Assembly: GCF_041431135.1 (NCBI RefSeq)
Contig: NZ_CP107799.1
Location: 5,518,001-5,582,000 of the forward strand
DNA from: Streptomyces sp. NBC_00554
GTDB lineage: Bacteria > Actinomycetota > Actinomycetes > Streptomycetales > Streptomycetaceae
DNA length: 64,000 bases
Direction: 5' to 3'
This document shows, in pieces, positions 33,701 through 43,700 of the stretch; position 1 is the first letter of the stretch, and every line of letters begins with the position of its first letter. The notes beneath the pieces are model-generated. The model made no database searches. It worked only from the letters and a program-made list of their open reading frames with translations, and was not told the DNA's origin. The translations under genes were made by a program, and so were the position numbers.

Positions 33701-34421
33701 GTGGGTTCCAACTCTCCAGGACGGGCGCCAGCTTCCCGAAAGCCTCGGTGAGTGCCGCGAGGGCCTCGCCGATGCGCCAGGCGGCGCGGTCGCGCGGGCC
33801 GACGGGGTTGGAGACCGCGCGCAGCTCAAGCACGGGCACGCCGTGCGCGGCGGCGGCCTCGGCGACCCCGAAGCCCTCCATCGCCTCGGCGAGGGCGCGG
33901 GGGTGGCGGGCGCGCAGTCCGGCGGCGCGGGCGGCGGTGCCGGTCACGGTGGACACGGTCAGTACCGTCCCGGCGCGTCCACCCGTGGCCGCCGCGACGT
34001 CTCGTACGAGTGATTCGGGTGGACGGTGGCTGACGACCCCGAAGCCGAGCTCGGTGACGGTCAGGAAACCGTCCGCGGTCTCCGCGCCCAGATCCGCCAC
34101 CGTGATCTCGTCGGCGACGACCAGCGAGCCGACGGGCGCGTCCGGCTGGAAACCGCCGGCGATGCCCGCCGAGACGACGAGGCCGTACGGGGTGTCCGCA
34201 AGGGCGGCCGCGGTGAGGGCCCCGGCGGTGGACGCGGCGGCGAGAGCGGGACCGACGCCGGCGGCGAGGAGGTCGAAGGCACCGGCCCGGTGGAGGGTCG
34301 CCCCGGGCAGCGGGACCTCACGGGCGGCGGGGGGTGTGAACGCCCGGGCCACCGCGTCCCGTTCGACCGGGACCGCGGTGGCTACGAGGATGCGTGCCGC
34401 ACGTACGGAAGACGTGGTCAG
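33684..34421 (-). CDS. mqnB: Futalosine hydrolase
   Basis: About 245 residues of the nucleoside phosphorylase/hydrolase fold. MqnB removes hypoxanthine from futalosine. Markers: ILVATAVPVERDAVARAF, GLVVSAGIAGGF, and AMEGFGVAEAAAAHGVP (AMEGFG holds the catalytic/base-binding acidic residue). I find no ATG/GTG at the expected place. The frame begins CTGACCACG exactly where relatives would have ATGACC, and the CTG overlaps the stop of the lipoprotein gene as CTGA. CTG 34421 is my choice; GTG 34448 is a weaker alternative. Confidence 0.9.
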   Translation of the reverse strand: MTTSSVRAARILVATAVPVERDAVARAFTPPAAREVPLPGATLHRAGAFDLLAAGVGPALAAASTAGALTAAALADTPYGLVVSAGIAGGFQPDAPVGSLVVADEITVADLGAETADGFLTVTELGFGVVSHRPPESLVRDVAAATGGRAGTVLTVSTVTGTAARAAGLRARHPRALAEAMEGFGVAEAAAAHGVPVLELRAVSNPVGPRDRAAWRIGEALAALTEAFGKLAPVLESWNPHDRTH

Positions 34422-34957
34422 GAGTCCTTCTTGAGCGTGAAGGACCACAGACCGCTGACCGTCGTGTCGCCCTCCTTGATGGAGACGAGCGTGGAGTTGC
34501 CGCTCGCGCCGTACTGCGCGTTGAAGAACACGCTGCCCGGGATCGTGCGGTACGTCTTCTTGCTGGAGTCGGTCAGCGGCTGACCGTTCATCAGGATCGT
34601 CCAGCCCTTTTCGGCGATGTCGGGGTCCACACCGAACCGCACGGTCTCGTCGGGGTCGACCTTGATGGACTTGATGTCCTTGGACTTGAGGCACTTGGCC
34701 AGCTCCTCGGCCTTCACCTCCTTGCCGTCGTTGTAGCAGTCGGTCTCGGAGCTCACCGAGTTGTCGCCGACCGTGATGGTGGCCAGCGGCGTCGGCTTGT
34801 CACAGGCGGACAGGGTGAGAAGTCCGGCGGACACGGCTCCGACAACGGCAACGGCGCGACGGCGGCGCGCGGCGCTGAATCCAGAAGATCCATTGGATCC
34901 GGGAACGGATCCAAGAACAGATTCAATAGCGGCTCTGCCGCGGGGCAGGGAGGTCAT
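34418..34957 (-). CDS. Lipoprotein, DUF2771-like
   Basis: 179 residues. A basic N-terminus and hydrophobic helix lead to the lipobox LLTLSAC (Cys52), so the mature protein is lipid-anchored outside the membrane. The mature part includes ETDCYNDGKEVKAEELAKCL and ends SIKEGDTTVSGLWSFTLKKD. The long leader (about 50 residues) suggests that a later start is used. It directly precedes mqnB (4-base overlap), an arrangement I recall from other Streptomyces. Role unknown. Confidence 0.85.
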   Translation of the reverse strand: MTSLPRGRAAIESVLGSVPGSNGSSGFSAARRRRAVAVVGAVSAGLLTLSACDKPTPLATITVGDNSVSSETDCYNDGKEVKAEELAKCLKSKDIKSIKVDPDETVRFGVDPDIAEKGWTILMNGQPLTDSSKKTYRTIPGSVFFNAQYGASGNSTLVSIKEGDTTVSGLWSFTLKKDS

Positions 34958-35038
34958 GGGCGAAGGCTATCGGGCACGCCCACCGCTCCCCCCACCTGGG
35001 GTACGGCGTGCCGCCCCCCGCGTGAGGTGCGTGCCGGG

Positions 35039-36463
35039 TCATGCCACGCGTGTCCGCGGACGGCCCCCGTGCCGGGCCACCCCGATCAGTCCCCGCACGG
35101 TGGTGAGCCAGCCGGTGGCGACGATCGCGGCGGCCACGGAGAGGCCGAGCGTGCCGTTCAGGGGCAGCGCCATGCCGATGCCGCCGCCGATCACCCAGGC
35201 CATCTGCAGGATCGTCTCGGAGCGCGCGAAGGCCGACGTACGGACCAGTTCGGGCACGTCCCGCTGGATCAGCGCGTCCAGGGACAGTTTGGCGAGAGCC
35301 TGCGCGAACCCCGCGACCGCGGCCAGACAGGCCACCACGACCGCACCGAAGAACACCGCGGCGGTGATCGCGGCCGCCAGCACGAACGCGACGACCGTCA
35401 CGATGATGATCTCCGGAGCGCGCGATTTCAGCCATGCGCCGACCGCCGTGCCGAGCGCGTTGCCCACGCCCGCCGAGATACCCACTATCGCCAGCGAGGC
35501 CGCCGCGCTCGCCCCGGCCAGCGGATGCTCGCGCATCAGGAACGCGAGGAAGAAGATCAGGAAGCCGGAGAGGCAGCGCAGGGACGCGTTCGCGGCGAGC
35601 GCGTGCGTGACGGCCGTACCGACCGTGCGCAGCCCCGGGCGCTTGACCTTCTTCAGGTGCGGCCCGTGCAGATGCTCCGGATCCGCCGCCAGGAGCGCCT
35701 TGTCCTCGCCCTTGGCCGAGTCGACCTTGGGCGGCAGCGAGAACGACAGGAACATTCCCGCGATGAAGATCACGAAGGCGCCGTAGAGCGGATAGCGCGG
35801 GCCGAGCACCTGCAGCCCCGCCCCGATCGGCGCGGCCACACCGGTGGCGAGCAGCCCGCCGAGGGTGACCCGGGAGTTCGCCTTCACCAGCGAGAACCCC
35901 GGTGGCAGCAGTCGTGGCACCACGGCGCTGCGCACCACCCCGTACGCCTTCGACGACACCAGCACGCCCAGCGCGGCGGGATACAGCTCGATACCGCCGG
36001 TCACCACCGCGCCCGACAGCAGCAGCGCCAGGAAGGCCCGGGCGAGCATCGCGCCCGCCATCGCGGCGCGGCGGCCGTGCGGGAGGCGGTCCAGGAGCGG
36101 CCCGATCACGGGGGCGAGGAGGGTGAAGGGCGCCATGGTGATGGCGAGGTACAGCGCGACGCGGCCGCGGGCCTCGTCCGTGGGCACCGAGAAGAAGACG
36201 GTGGAGGCGAGGGCGACGGTGATCATGACGTCACCTGCGCCGTTCACTCCGTGCAGCTCGATCAGCTTCCCGAGCCCGGACTCACCCGCCCCGTGCGCGT
36301 GCGTCGCCTTGCGGATACCGCGCGCCGTCCCCGTCACCGGGAAGTGCAGGGCGCGACCGACCGCACGGACGGGCCCGCTCACTCGGGCCGATCCGCCACT
36401 CCGGTTGGTCCCCTTGGCCCCGCCGATCCCGGTGGCTCCGTGGGGCGACCTTGCGGCTGCCAC
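35039..36463 (-). CDS. MFS transporter
   Basis: About 474 residues with roughly twelve membrane helices. The first helix follows IELHGVNGAGDVMITVALAS; the loop GPLLDRLPHGRRAAMAG is the MFS motif A (between helices 2 and 3). The family is the general drug/metabolite exporter type; substrate unknown. GTG 36463 opens the longest sensible frame, but the first 60 residues are basic and not membrane-spanning, so GTG 36382 is possible; neither has a good ribosome site. It lies upstream of the lipoprotein gene on the same strand. Confidence 0.87.
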   Translation of the reverse strand: MAAARSPHGATGIGGAKGTNRSGGSARVSGPVRAVGRALHFPVTGTARGIRKATHAHGAGESGLGKLIELHGVNGAGDVMITVALASTVFFSVPTDEARGRVALYLAITMAPFTLLAPVIGPLLDRLPHGRRAAMAGAMLARAFLALLLSGAVVTGGIELYPAALGVLVSSKAYGVVRSAVVPRLLPPGFSLVKANSRVTLGGLLATGVAAPIGAGLQVLGPRYPLYGAFVIFIAGMFLSFSLPPKVDSAKGEDKALLAADPEHLHGPHLKKVKRPGLRTVGTAVTHALAANASLRCLSGFLIFFLAFLMREHPLAGASAAASLAIVGISAGVGNALGTAVGAWLKSRAPEIIIVTVVAFVLAAAITAAVFFGAVVVACLAAVAGFAQALAKLSLDALIQRDVPELVRTSAFARSETILQMAWVIGGGIGMALPLNGTLGLSVAAAIVATGWLTTVRGLIGVARHGGRPRTRVA

Positions 36464-37009
36464 TCCGTCATAGTGCCCCGAGATGGGGGTGCGTAGTGCG
36501 GTTACCGCGCGTATGGGGGCCGAGTGGGGGCCCGCGGGGTGGGTGCCTCGGGCGGGATTTTGGCGGGGGCGGGCCTGGGTTCTGGTGGGCGCATCCCCGG
36601 GCGGGCCCCTTTCGGTGCGCTGGTGGCGCCTCCGGCGCAGTCGGGGTTTTTCGGTGCTTTCCAGCCGACCGAGACGGGCGGGTGGGTGGGAAAGATCCGG
36701 CGCGGAGCGGCGGGAATCAGGGCGCGGAGCGGCCGGAGTGGGGGCCGCGGAGCGGCGAAAAACCCGGCGCGGAGCGCCGAAGAGGCCCGCCGGTGTGGGC
36801 CCAGGGGCCAGGAGAAGGTAGCGTGCGTAGCGCGCTAGTGGCGATTGTTCTCGGCCGCGCGCCTCTCGGCCATCCCGCAGAATGGATGACGTAGGTGCGC
36901 CCGAGCGCGATCGGGCGCGGACGTCGACGCGGTCCCCTGGTCCGCTCCGTCCGCACCCCCGCCGAGCAATGGCGCACCCGTGAGACGGCGTAGGAGAGAA
37001 GCGATACCT
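36464..37009. other. 546-base gap with GGCGCGGAGCG repeats, no gene
   Basis: Several frames are open in this very G-rich stretch but none shows convincing codon use. GGCGCGGAGCGGC-type units occur at 36699-36711, 36721-36733, 36745-36757 and 36766-36779, about 20-24 bases apart, followed by the promoter region of the DUF3027 gene (36840-37009). Confidence 0.6.
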
Positions 37010-37936
37010 GTGAGCGCAGCGACCACGCGAAGCCGCACCCCCGACCGCCTGTGCGCCGAGGCAGTCGACCTCGCCCGCGCCGCCGCCGAGGAGGCAGCCG
37101 CACCCGGCGTCGTCGGCGAGCATGTGGAGCTGGTCTCCGAAGGGGACCGAGTCGTCACGCACTTCTTCGAGTGCAAGGAGATGGGCTACCGCGGCTGGCG
37201 CTGGGCCGTGACCGTCGCCCGCGCCTCCCGCGCGAAGCTCGTCACCCTCGACGAAACCGTGCTGCTGCCCGGCCCGGACTCCCTCCTCGCCCCCGAGTGG
37301 GTGCCGTGGAGCGAGCGCCTGCGCCCCGGTGACCTGGGCCCGGGCGACCTGCTGCCCACGGACGCCGAGGATCTGCGCCTTGAGCCGGGTTACACCGGCG
37401 AGGACGAGCCCCCGCCGAACTCGCCCCTCTCCGAGGAGATGGCCGAGCTGGTGGAGGCGGAGGACGCCGAGGTCTCGGGTGTGACGCCCGCGGGCCTGCT
37501 CCTCTCGCCGATGCGCGGTTCGATCGCGTCGGTCGCCGAGGAGCTGGGGCTGCGCCGTGCGCGCGTCCTGTCGCGGTACGGGCTGCATGTCGCGGCCGAC
37601 CGCTGGGAGGAGTCGTACGGGCCGAAGACGCCCATGGCGCAGGCCGCGCCGGCGTCGTGCGTCAGCTGCGGCTTCCTCAACCGGATCGGGGGCTCGCTCG
37701 GACAGGCGTTCGGAGTCTGCGCGAACGAGTTCTCACCGGCTGATGGTCATGTCGTTTCGCTCGCCTACGGCTGTGGTGGGCACTCCGAGGCCGCGGTCAT
37801 GCCCGCACCACCGCGTCCGGCGCCGCACGTGATCGACGAGACCCGGGTGGACCCCTTCCCCCTCCGCCCCGCCCCGGATTCCGGTTCGGTCTCGGTTACG
37901 GCGGACGAGTCCTCGGCGGAACTGGGCCACTCGTAG
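37010..37936 (+). CDS. DUF3027 domain protein
   Basis: 308 residues, GTG start at 37010. The central region (TPDRLCAEAVDLARAAAEE, VTHFFECKEMGYRGWRWAVT, EWVPWSERLRPGDLGPGDLL) is the DUF3027 core. Near the C-terminus there is a possible metal motif with CVSCG and VCANE followed by YGCGGHSEA. Actinobacteria-specific, often next to a cold-shock gene; here the nearest one is 4.2 kb away. Function unknown. Confidence 0.88.
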   Translation: MSAATTRSRTPDRLCAEAVDLARAAAEEAAAPGVVGEHVELVSEGDRVVTHFFECKEMGYRGWRWAVTVARASRAKLVTLDETVLLPGPDSLLAPEWVPWSERLRPGDLGPGDLLPTDAEDLRLEPGYTGEDEPPPNSPLSEEMAELVEAEDAEVSGVTPAGLLLSPMRGSIASVAEELGLRRARVLSRYGLHVAADRWEESYGPKTPMAQAAPASCVSCGFLNRIGGSLGQAFGVCANEFSPADGHVVSLAYGCGGHSEAAVMPAPPRPAPHVIDETRVDPFPLRPAPDSGSVSVTADESSAELGHS

Positions 37937-37951
37937 GCAGGACGGGCTTTC

Positions 37952-38135
37952 TTCGCCCCCTCCGCCCCTTCCCGTCCCGTTCCTGGGGCTCCGCCCCAGA
38001 CCCCGCTCCTCAAACGCCGGAGGGGCTAACTCCAGCTCGTCCGGCGTTTGAGGACGAGCGCGTCAGCGCGATGCGGGGGTCTGGGGGCGGCAGCCCCCAG
38101 GAACAAGGGACGGGTAGGGGCGGAGGGGGCGAAAA
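37952..38135. repeat. Dispersed intergenic repeat (copy C, inverted pair)
   Basis: The left arm 37952-38021 and right arm 38040-38135 are imperfect reverse complements of each other, with an 18-base centre. The right arm matches the right arm of copy B at 31199-31301 almost base for base (GGACGAGCGCGTCAGCGCGA, GGGTCTGGGGGCGG). It lies just after the DUF3027 stop and runs over the 3' end of the fragment described at 38063-38317. Confidence 0.88.
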
Positions 38136-38317
38136 ACTCCCAGCCCCGCACCAGCGCAGGGTGCCCGTCCGCCTCGCGGTACCGCAAGACGAGAGGAAAG
38201 TTCGGGGCGGCGGGCGATCTCGATATCCCTGGCCCATATCAGGACCCAGCTCTGCAACGGGCTCAGGGACTGCCACTCGACAGCCTGTGCAAAGGCTTCG
38301 TCCTTCGTGGCCTGCAT
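38063..38317 (-). pseudogene. Possible gene remnant running into the dispersed repeat
   Basis: From ATG 38317, about 50 residues look like real protein (MQATKDEAFAQAVEWQSLSP, LQSWVLIWARDIEIARRPEL), after which the frame runs into the repeat and ends in repeat-derived sequence. The preceding frame lacks a proper start and the ribosome site abuts the ATG. I read it as a gene whose 3' end was replaced or invaded by the repeat; a chance open frame is the alternative. Confidence 0.35.
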
Positions 38318-38365
38318 CTCCCCAGGCGGACCGGGGCAACGACGGCCAAGGCCGCGCGCAGGGCG

Positions 38366-39211
38366 CTAGGCGCGCTCCGGAAGATCGGTTCGGCAGTGGC
38401 GGCAGCGACCTGGCGTGAGGGAGCGGAACGCGTGGTCGCAGCCGTCGCAGTTCTGGAGCGGGTGCCGTACGTCCGGGGGTGGGGCCGGGGCTCGGAACGG
38501 CGGCGGCGGTGGCAGTTGGGCGGTCAGGCGGTGGGCGAGGAGGGCGGCCGGGCGGCGTAGGTCCTCGGGTGGCAGGTCCGCTGTGAGGGCGTGGCGTACG
38601 GCGGTGGGGGTGAGGTCGCGCTCCAGCCAGGCGGCGACGCCGGGAGCGAGGTGTTCGGCGTCGGTGGCCGAGAGGAGGAGGCGGGGGTCCTGGCGACGGA
38701 GGCCGGCGAGGAGGTCGGTCGCCTGTTGGAGGAGGGTGGGGGAGCGGTAGGCGGGCTGCGGGACGGGCGGGAGTTTCTTACGGGGTGGGGTGGCGTCCGG
38801 GCGGCGGCGCGGTGGCTTCGGGGTGTCGGCGGCCTGGTCGCGGTGTCCGGGCCGGTTGCAAGACACGGTCCGGGTGACGATGCGGCCACCGGGAACGCGT
38901 TCGCGGGTGCGGCGCAGGTAGCCGTGGGCTTCCAACTCGCGCAGGGCGGCGGCGATACGGGCCGGGCTCTCCGGGAAGCGGGCCGCGAGGGTCTTGATGT
39001 CTGCGGAGGCGCCGGTGGGGAGGGACTGGATGTGGACGGCCAGTCCGATCGCGAGGCCCGACAACTCCGGGTGCTGGGCGAGGTGGTTGCCGACCACCGT
39101 GAAGCGCTCGGTGTGGCGGGCGTTGTCGTGAATCACGCCGGAGTGGGGGTGATTCCTGGCCCGAGTACGGGACTGGGGGCGCGCGGGAGCGCTAGGGTTT
39201 TTCGTGTCCAT
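38366..39211 (-). CDS. Helix-turn-helix domain protein with C-terminal zinc ribbon
   Basis: 281 residues. A winged helix-turn-helix (about 45-115: LSGLAIGLAVHIQSLPTGAS, IAAALRELEAHGYLRRTRER), a proline-rich middle part, a helical segment and a terminal CDGCDHAF...CRHCR zinc ribbon (about 255-275). Proteins of this architecture are common in Streptomyces and are thought to be plasmid- or chromosome-borne regulators; the role is not known. ATG 39211 is chosen; an upstream ATG at 39250 is possible. Confidence 0.82.
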   Translation of the reverse strand: MDTKNPSAPARPQSRTRARNHPHSGVIHDNARHTERFTVVGNHLAQHPELSGLAIGLAVHIQSLPTGASADIKTLAARFPESPARIAAALRELEAHGYLRRTRERVPGGRIVTRTVSCNRPGHRDQAADTPKPPRRRPDATPPRKKLPPVPQPAYRSPTLLQQATDLLAGLRRQDPRLLLSATDAEHLAPGVAAWLERDLTPTAVRHALTADLPPEDLRRPAALLAHRLTAQLPPPPPFRAPAPPPDVRHPLQNCDGCDHAFRSLTPGRCRHCRTDLPERA

Positions 39212-39367
39212 CGGGAAGGTCTGACTTCCTTGGTGGTCAGGCCCTCGCATTGGGATGCCAGTCCCGGCGAGGGCCGTCGTATGTCTGTGGCTGTCTCGGT
39301 TGTCCGTGCTTGTCGCGCTGAGCGTAGGGCAGGCAACCGGTCCCGAATCCAGCTGAGTTGGCGATGT

Positions 39368-39865
39368 TCACTCGCGCGAGTGAGTTTGCGCTGCGGGCGG
39401 GAGGGGTGGGGCTTGGTGAGGGTTCTTTCTCCCCGTTGGTTCTTTGGAGAGACCGCCCGCGTCACCGGAGCTCAGAGGGCTGAGCTTCGGTGGTGACGGC
39501 GACGGGAGGGTGACTTCGGCCCATACGGTCTTGCGAGGGTGCGGACCCGTGTTCGTGCCCCAGCGGTCGGCGAGGGCGTCCACGAGAAGCAGGACCCGGC
39601 CCGACTCCGCGTCGGTGGCGGGGTGTTGAGCCTGCGGGGCACGCTCACCCCTCGTGTCCGTGACCTCGATACGGAGGGTGTCGCCGACGACGTAGAGCGT
39701 GAGCCGGAAGTCCCGGCCCGGGACCCGACCGTGCGTGACCGCGTTCGCCGCCAGATCCGCCACGATGTGCGCCATCGGGTCCAACGGGAGGCCCCAGTCG
39801 CGGAGTTGCTCCGTGGCGAGCAGGCGGGCGATACAGGCTCCGCGTGGCGTGGAGGACAGCGGCAC
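39368..39865 (-). CDS. ATP-binding protein, HATPase_c anti-sigma-like (RsbW family)
   Basis: 165 residues, GTG 39865. The Bergerat fold is recognisable by the N-box LAANAVTHGRVPGRDFRLTL and the G1-box EVTDTRGERAP. These stand-alone GHKL proteins usually act as anti-sigma kinases or partners. The C-terminal 40 residues are proline-rich and disordered. No anti-anti-sigma gene is adjacent. Its neighbour at 38366 is a regulator on the same strand. Confidence 0.88.
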   Translation of the reverse strand: MPLSSTPRGACIARLLATEQLRDWGLPLDPMAHIVADLAANAVTHGRVPGRDFRLTLYVVGDTLRIEVTDTRGERAPQAQHPATDAESGRVLLLVDALADRWGTNTGPHPRKTVWAEVTLPSPSPPKLSPLSSGDAGGLSKEPTGRKNPHQAPPLPPAAQTHSRE

Positions 39866-39988
39866 GCTAAAGGGGCTCCCGGATCTGACCGGCGCACTCT
39901 GGCCCGGACGCGTTCACAGAGACCGGATATAACATCCCCCCGCCCTCATACGTCTGCCATGCAGGGCCTTGAAAGCGGGGGAGTCGCG

Positions 39989-40699
39989 ATGAACGACGGG
40001 ATCGAGCGGGAGTACCGCGGGCGGCGGGTTGTGCCGACTGTGTACGTCATCCTGGTGGCCGTGGCGGTGATAGTCGCCATCGGAGTACTGAACGCGACGA
40101 CGCTGTCCGGACTGAAGGCCTCGGCCGTGATGGTCCCGGCGCTCTGGATGTCCGTCGGTGTCCGCGTGGTCCTGGAGCAGTGGCGGGTGCGGACGTTCGT
40201 CACGGCCGACGGGATCACCGTACGAGGGCCGTTGCGCACCCGCACCTGGGCCTGGACCGAGATCTACGGCATCCGGGTCGAGAACAGCAGGTGGGGCAGC
40301 CCCCACTGGCCGGCGTATCTCTACCGCACCGACGGGCGCCGGGTTCGCCTCCCCCACCTCGACGAGCTTCAGCTGGACGACCCGATCGCCGAGGCCGCCG
40401 GCCTGTGCGCCACCGCCGTACGGCTCGGGCTCACGTCCCTTGAGACGCGGCCCGAGGTGGAGGAGCGCATCCGGCGAGGGGCGCGACGGCGCACGGCGTG
40501 GCAGCGGGCGTCCGGCGCCAGCGTGGTCGTCGTGGTCGCCCTGTTCGTCCGCGACTTCTGGATGATTTTCACCGACGGGCCCACGCTCTCGTTCCTGCTC
40601 CTCCTGGGCATCCCGCTCCTCTGCCTCCCCGTCTTCTTTCTCCTCCTGGACCGTCTTGGCGAGACCCTCGCCGCCCGGCGTTCCCCGGGTCACGCCTAG
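39989..40699 (+). CDS. PH-domain membrane protein
   Basis: 236 residues. Two N-terminal helices (VYVILVAVAVIVAIGVLNAT, SAVMVPALWMSVGV) are followed by a bacterial PH-like domain (about 75-145: TFVTADGITVRGPLRTRTWA, WTEIYGIRVENSRWG, DGRRVRLPHLDEL) and two C-terminal helices. ATG 39989 follows GGGGGAG. The type is widespread in actinobacteria (PF10756-like) with unknown role. Confidence 0.82.
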   Translation: MNDGIEREYRGRRVVPTVYVILVAVAVIVAIGVLNATTLSGLKASAVMVPALWMSVGVRVVLEQWRVRTFVTADGITVRGPLRTRTWAWTEIYGIRVENSRWGSPHWPAYLYRTDGRRVRLPHLDELQLDDPIAEAAGLCATAVRLGLTSLETRPEVEERIRRGARRRTAWQRASGASVVVVVALFVRDFWMIFTDGPTLSFLLLLGIPLLCLPVFFLLLDRLGETLAARRSPGHA

Positions 40700-40793
40700 C
40701 GTTCGCCGGGTGGCTCGACCTCGGCGTGGGCTGGCGGGGCGCCCGGTGCCGCCTCGCGGTACCTTCATCGTCACGCCGATGAGGAGAGCCACA

Positions 40794-43700
40794 GTGAGCA
40801 AGTTCGTGCGGCCCGCAGCCCAGGGTGCCGACCCGTTCGGGACCGCCCGTCTCAGGCGGGGTGTGCTGGACGCCTGGGCGACCAGCCCGGCGAGGTTCCG
40901 CGAGGACGCCAACGCCGAGGAGGACCTCGTACTCGGCGGGTACCGGGACCGCCTGGTCGTCGAGCTCGCCCAGAACGCCGCCGACGCTGCGGCGAGGTCC
41001 GGGGTCCCCGGCCGCCTCAGGCTCACCCTCCGCGACGGCGTACTCATCGCGGCCAACACCGGCGCCCCCCTCGATGCGACGGGCGTCGAGTCGCTCTCCA
41101 CCCTCCGCGCCTCCGCGAAGCGGGACGCCCACGACACGGCTGTCGGCCGCTTCGGCGTCGGCTTCGCGGCCGTCCTCGCGGTGACCGACGGGCCCGCCGT
41201 CGTGGGCCGGCACGGCGGCGTCCGCTGGTCCCTCGCCGAGGCCCGCGAACTGGCCTCCGAAACCGCCCGGCACAGCCCGGGCCTGGGCGACGAGATCCGC
41301 CGCCGCGACGGCCATGTGCCCCTGCTCCGGCTGCCGTTCGCCGCCGAGGGCACCGCCCCGGACACGTACGACACGGCCGTGATCCTCCCTCTGCGCGACC
41401 CCGCCGCCCAGGACCTCGCCGAACGCCTCCTCCAGAACCTCGACGACGCGCTGCTCCTCGCCCTGCCCGGCCTCGAAGAGGTCGTCGTCGAGAGCGGTGA
41501 CAACGAAGTCCGTACGCTGCGCCGCCGCGCAGACGAGCACGGCGCCGTCATCGAGGACTCCCGCGACGGCACCACCCGCTGGCGCACCGTCGCCCGCCAC
41601 GGCGCCCTCGAACCCGCCCTGCTCGCCGACCGCCCGGTCGAGGAACGGCTGCGCCCGCACTGGTCCGTGACCTGGGCCGTCCCCGTGGACGCCGACGGCG
41701 CCCCGGCCCGCCCCCGCACCAGCCCCGTCGTGCACGCGCCCACGCCGAGCGACGAACCCCTGGGCGTACCGGCGCTGTTGATCGCCTCCCTTCCGCTCGA
41801 CACCACCCGCCGCCACGCGGCCCCCGGCCCCCTGACCGGCTTCATCGTGGAGCGCGCGGCCGACGCGTACGCCGAACTGCTCGCCGCCTGGCGCCCGGTG
41901 GACGCGGGGATCATCGACCTCGTGCCGGGCCCGCTCGGCAAGGGCGAACTGGACGGTTCCCTGCGGCAGGCGATCCTGGAGCGGCTGCCGCGCACCGCGT
42001 TCCTGCCGCCCGCCGCCCCGCCGGACACCGCCGTCCCCGAGACCCCCGTCGACTGGCCCGACGCCGGTACCGGCACCGCGGAGAACCCCGCCGCCCTGCG
42101 CCCCCGTGACGCCGAGGTCGTCGAGGGCGCCGGTGCCGAGACCGTCGGTGTGCTCGCCGAGGTGCTGCCCAGCCTGCTGCCCGCCGGGCTCGAACGCCGG
42201 GCGGAACTGCGGACGTTGGGCGTCGCCAGGGTCCCGCTCACCGAGGCCGTGGACCGGCTGGCGGGTCTGGAGAAGGACCCGGGCTGGTGGCGGCGGCTGT
42301 ACGACAGCCTCGCCGGTGTCGACCCCGACCGGCTCTCCGGGCTGCCCGTGCCGCTCGCCGACGGCCGTACGACCATCGGCCCCCGGCAGGTCCTGCTGCC
42401 CCTCGCCGACGACGACCGGACCGCCGCCCCCGACACCCTCGCCCGGCTCGGCCTCAAGGTCGCCCACCCGGACGCCGCCCACCCGCTCCTGGAGAAGCTG
42501 GGCGCCCTCCCGGCCACCCCCCGCGCGGTCCTCACCACCCCGCAGGTGCGTGCCGCCGTCGCGGCCTCGCTCGACGACGAGGGCGGCGGCTGGGACGAGG
42601 ACGCCCCGGACGCCGAGGAACTGGCCGACACCGTCCTCGCACTCGTCCGCGGCGCAGGTCTCGAACCCGGCGACGAGCCCTGGCTGGGCGCCCTCGCCCT
42701 CCCCGACGAGGAGGGGGAACTGGTGCCCGCGGGCGAACTGGTCCTGCCCGGCAGCCCGTTCGCCCAGGTCATGCGCGAGGACGAACTGGCCTTCGTCGAC
42801 GCCGAACTGGCCGAGCGCTGGGGCGAGCAGCCGCTGGCCGCCTGTGGAGTCCTCGCCAACTTCACCCTCGTACGCGCCACCGATGTCGTCCTCGACCCGG
42901 ACGAACTGGAGCCGCGCGACTCGGACTTCGCGGAACCCGACGACGCGGGTCTCCTGGACGCCGTCGACGTGTGGTGCGAGGACATCCTCGACCGGCTGCC
43001 CGACACACCTGTGCCGCCCGTCGCCACCGAGATCGTCGCCGTACGGGACCTGGATCTCGTCGACGACGAGCGCTGGCCGCAGGCCCTCGCCCTGCTGTCC
43101 CGGCCGCCCCTGCGGGACGCGCTCACCCAGCCGGTGCGGCTGCTGCTGCCGGACGGGACGCACGAGACCGTACGGCCGTACACGGCCTGGTGGCTGCGTG
43201 GTCACCCCGTCCTGGACGGGCGTCGCCCGGCCGGGCTGCGGTCGGCCGGCGGCGACCCGCTGCTGCACGGTCTCTACGATGCCGCCGACGCGAGCGGTTT
43301 CGAGGACGAGCAGGTACTGAGGGCGCTGGGCGTACGGACCTCCGTGGCCGCCCTCCTCGACGAACCCGGCGGCGCGGCCGAGCTCCTGGACCGGCTCGCC
43401 GACCCCGACCGCGAGGTCTCCGGGGCCCAACTGCACGCCCTCTACGGCGCCTTGGCCGACCTCGACCCCGAGCAGGTCACGCTGCCGGACGAACTGCGGG
43501 CCGTTGTCGACGGGCAGGTGACCGTGGTGGACGCGGCCGACGCCATGGTCGTGGACTCACCCGACCTGCTGCCCTTCACGAGCGGCGTGCCGCTGCTCCC
43601 CGTACGGCCGGCGCGGGCCGCCGAGCTCGCCGAGCTGTTCCAGGTGCGGCGCCTCAGCGAGTCGGTGACGGGCGAGGTCGACTCGGAGGGCACCGAGCAC

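Noticed and set aside
36480..36840. Overlapping open frames in the G-rich gap
   Set aside because: Arg/Gly-rich composition and dependence on the GGCGCGGAGCG repeat suggest chance frames.
39914..43183. A 1089-residue minus-strand open frame through the sacsin-like gene
   Set aside because: The Ser/Arg-rich composition is that of a shadow frame of high-GC coding DNA; the plus-strand GHKL protein has clear motifs and a ribosome site.
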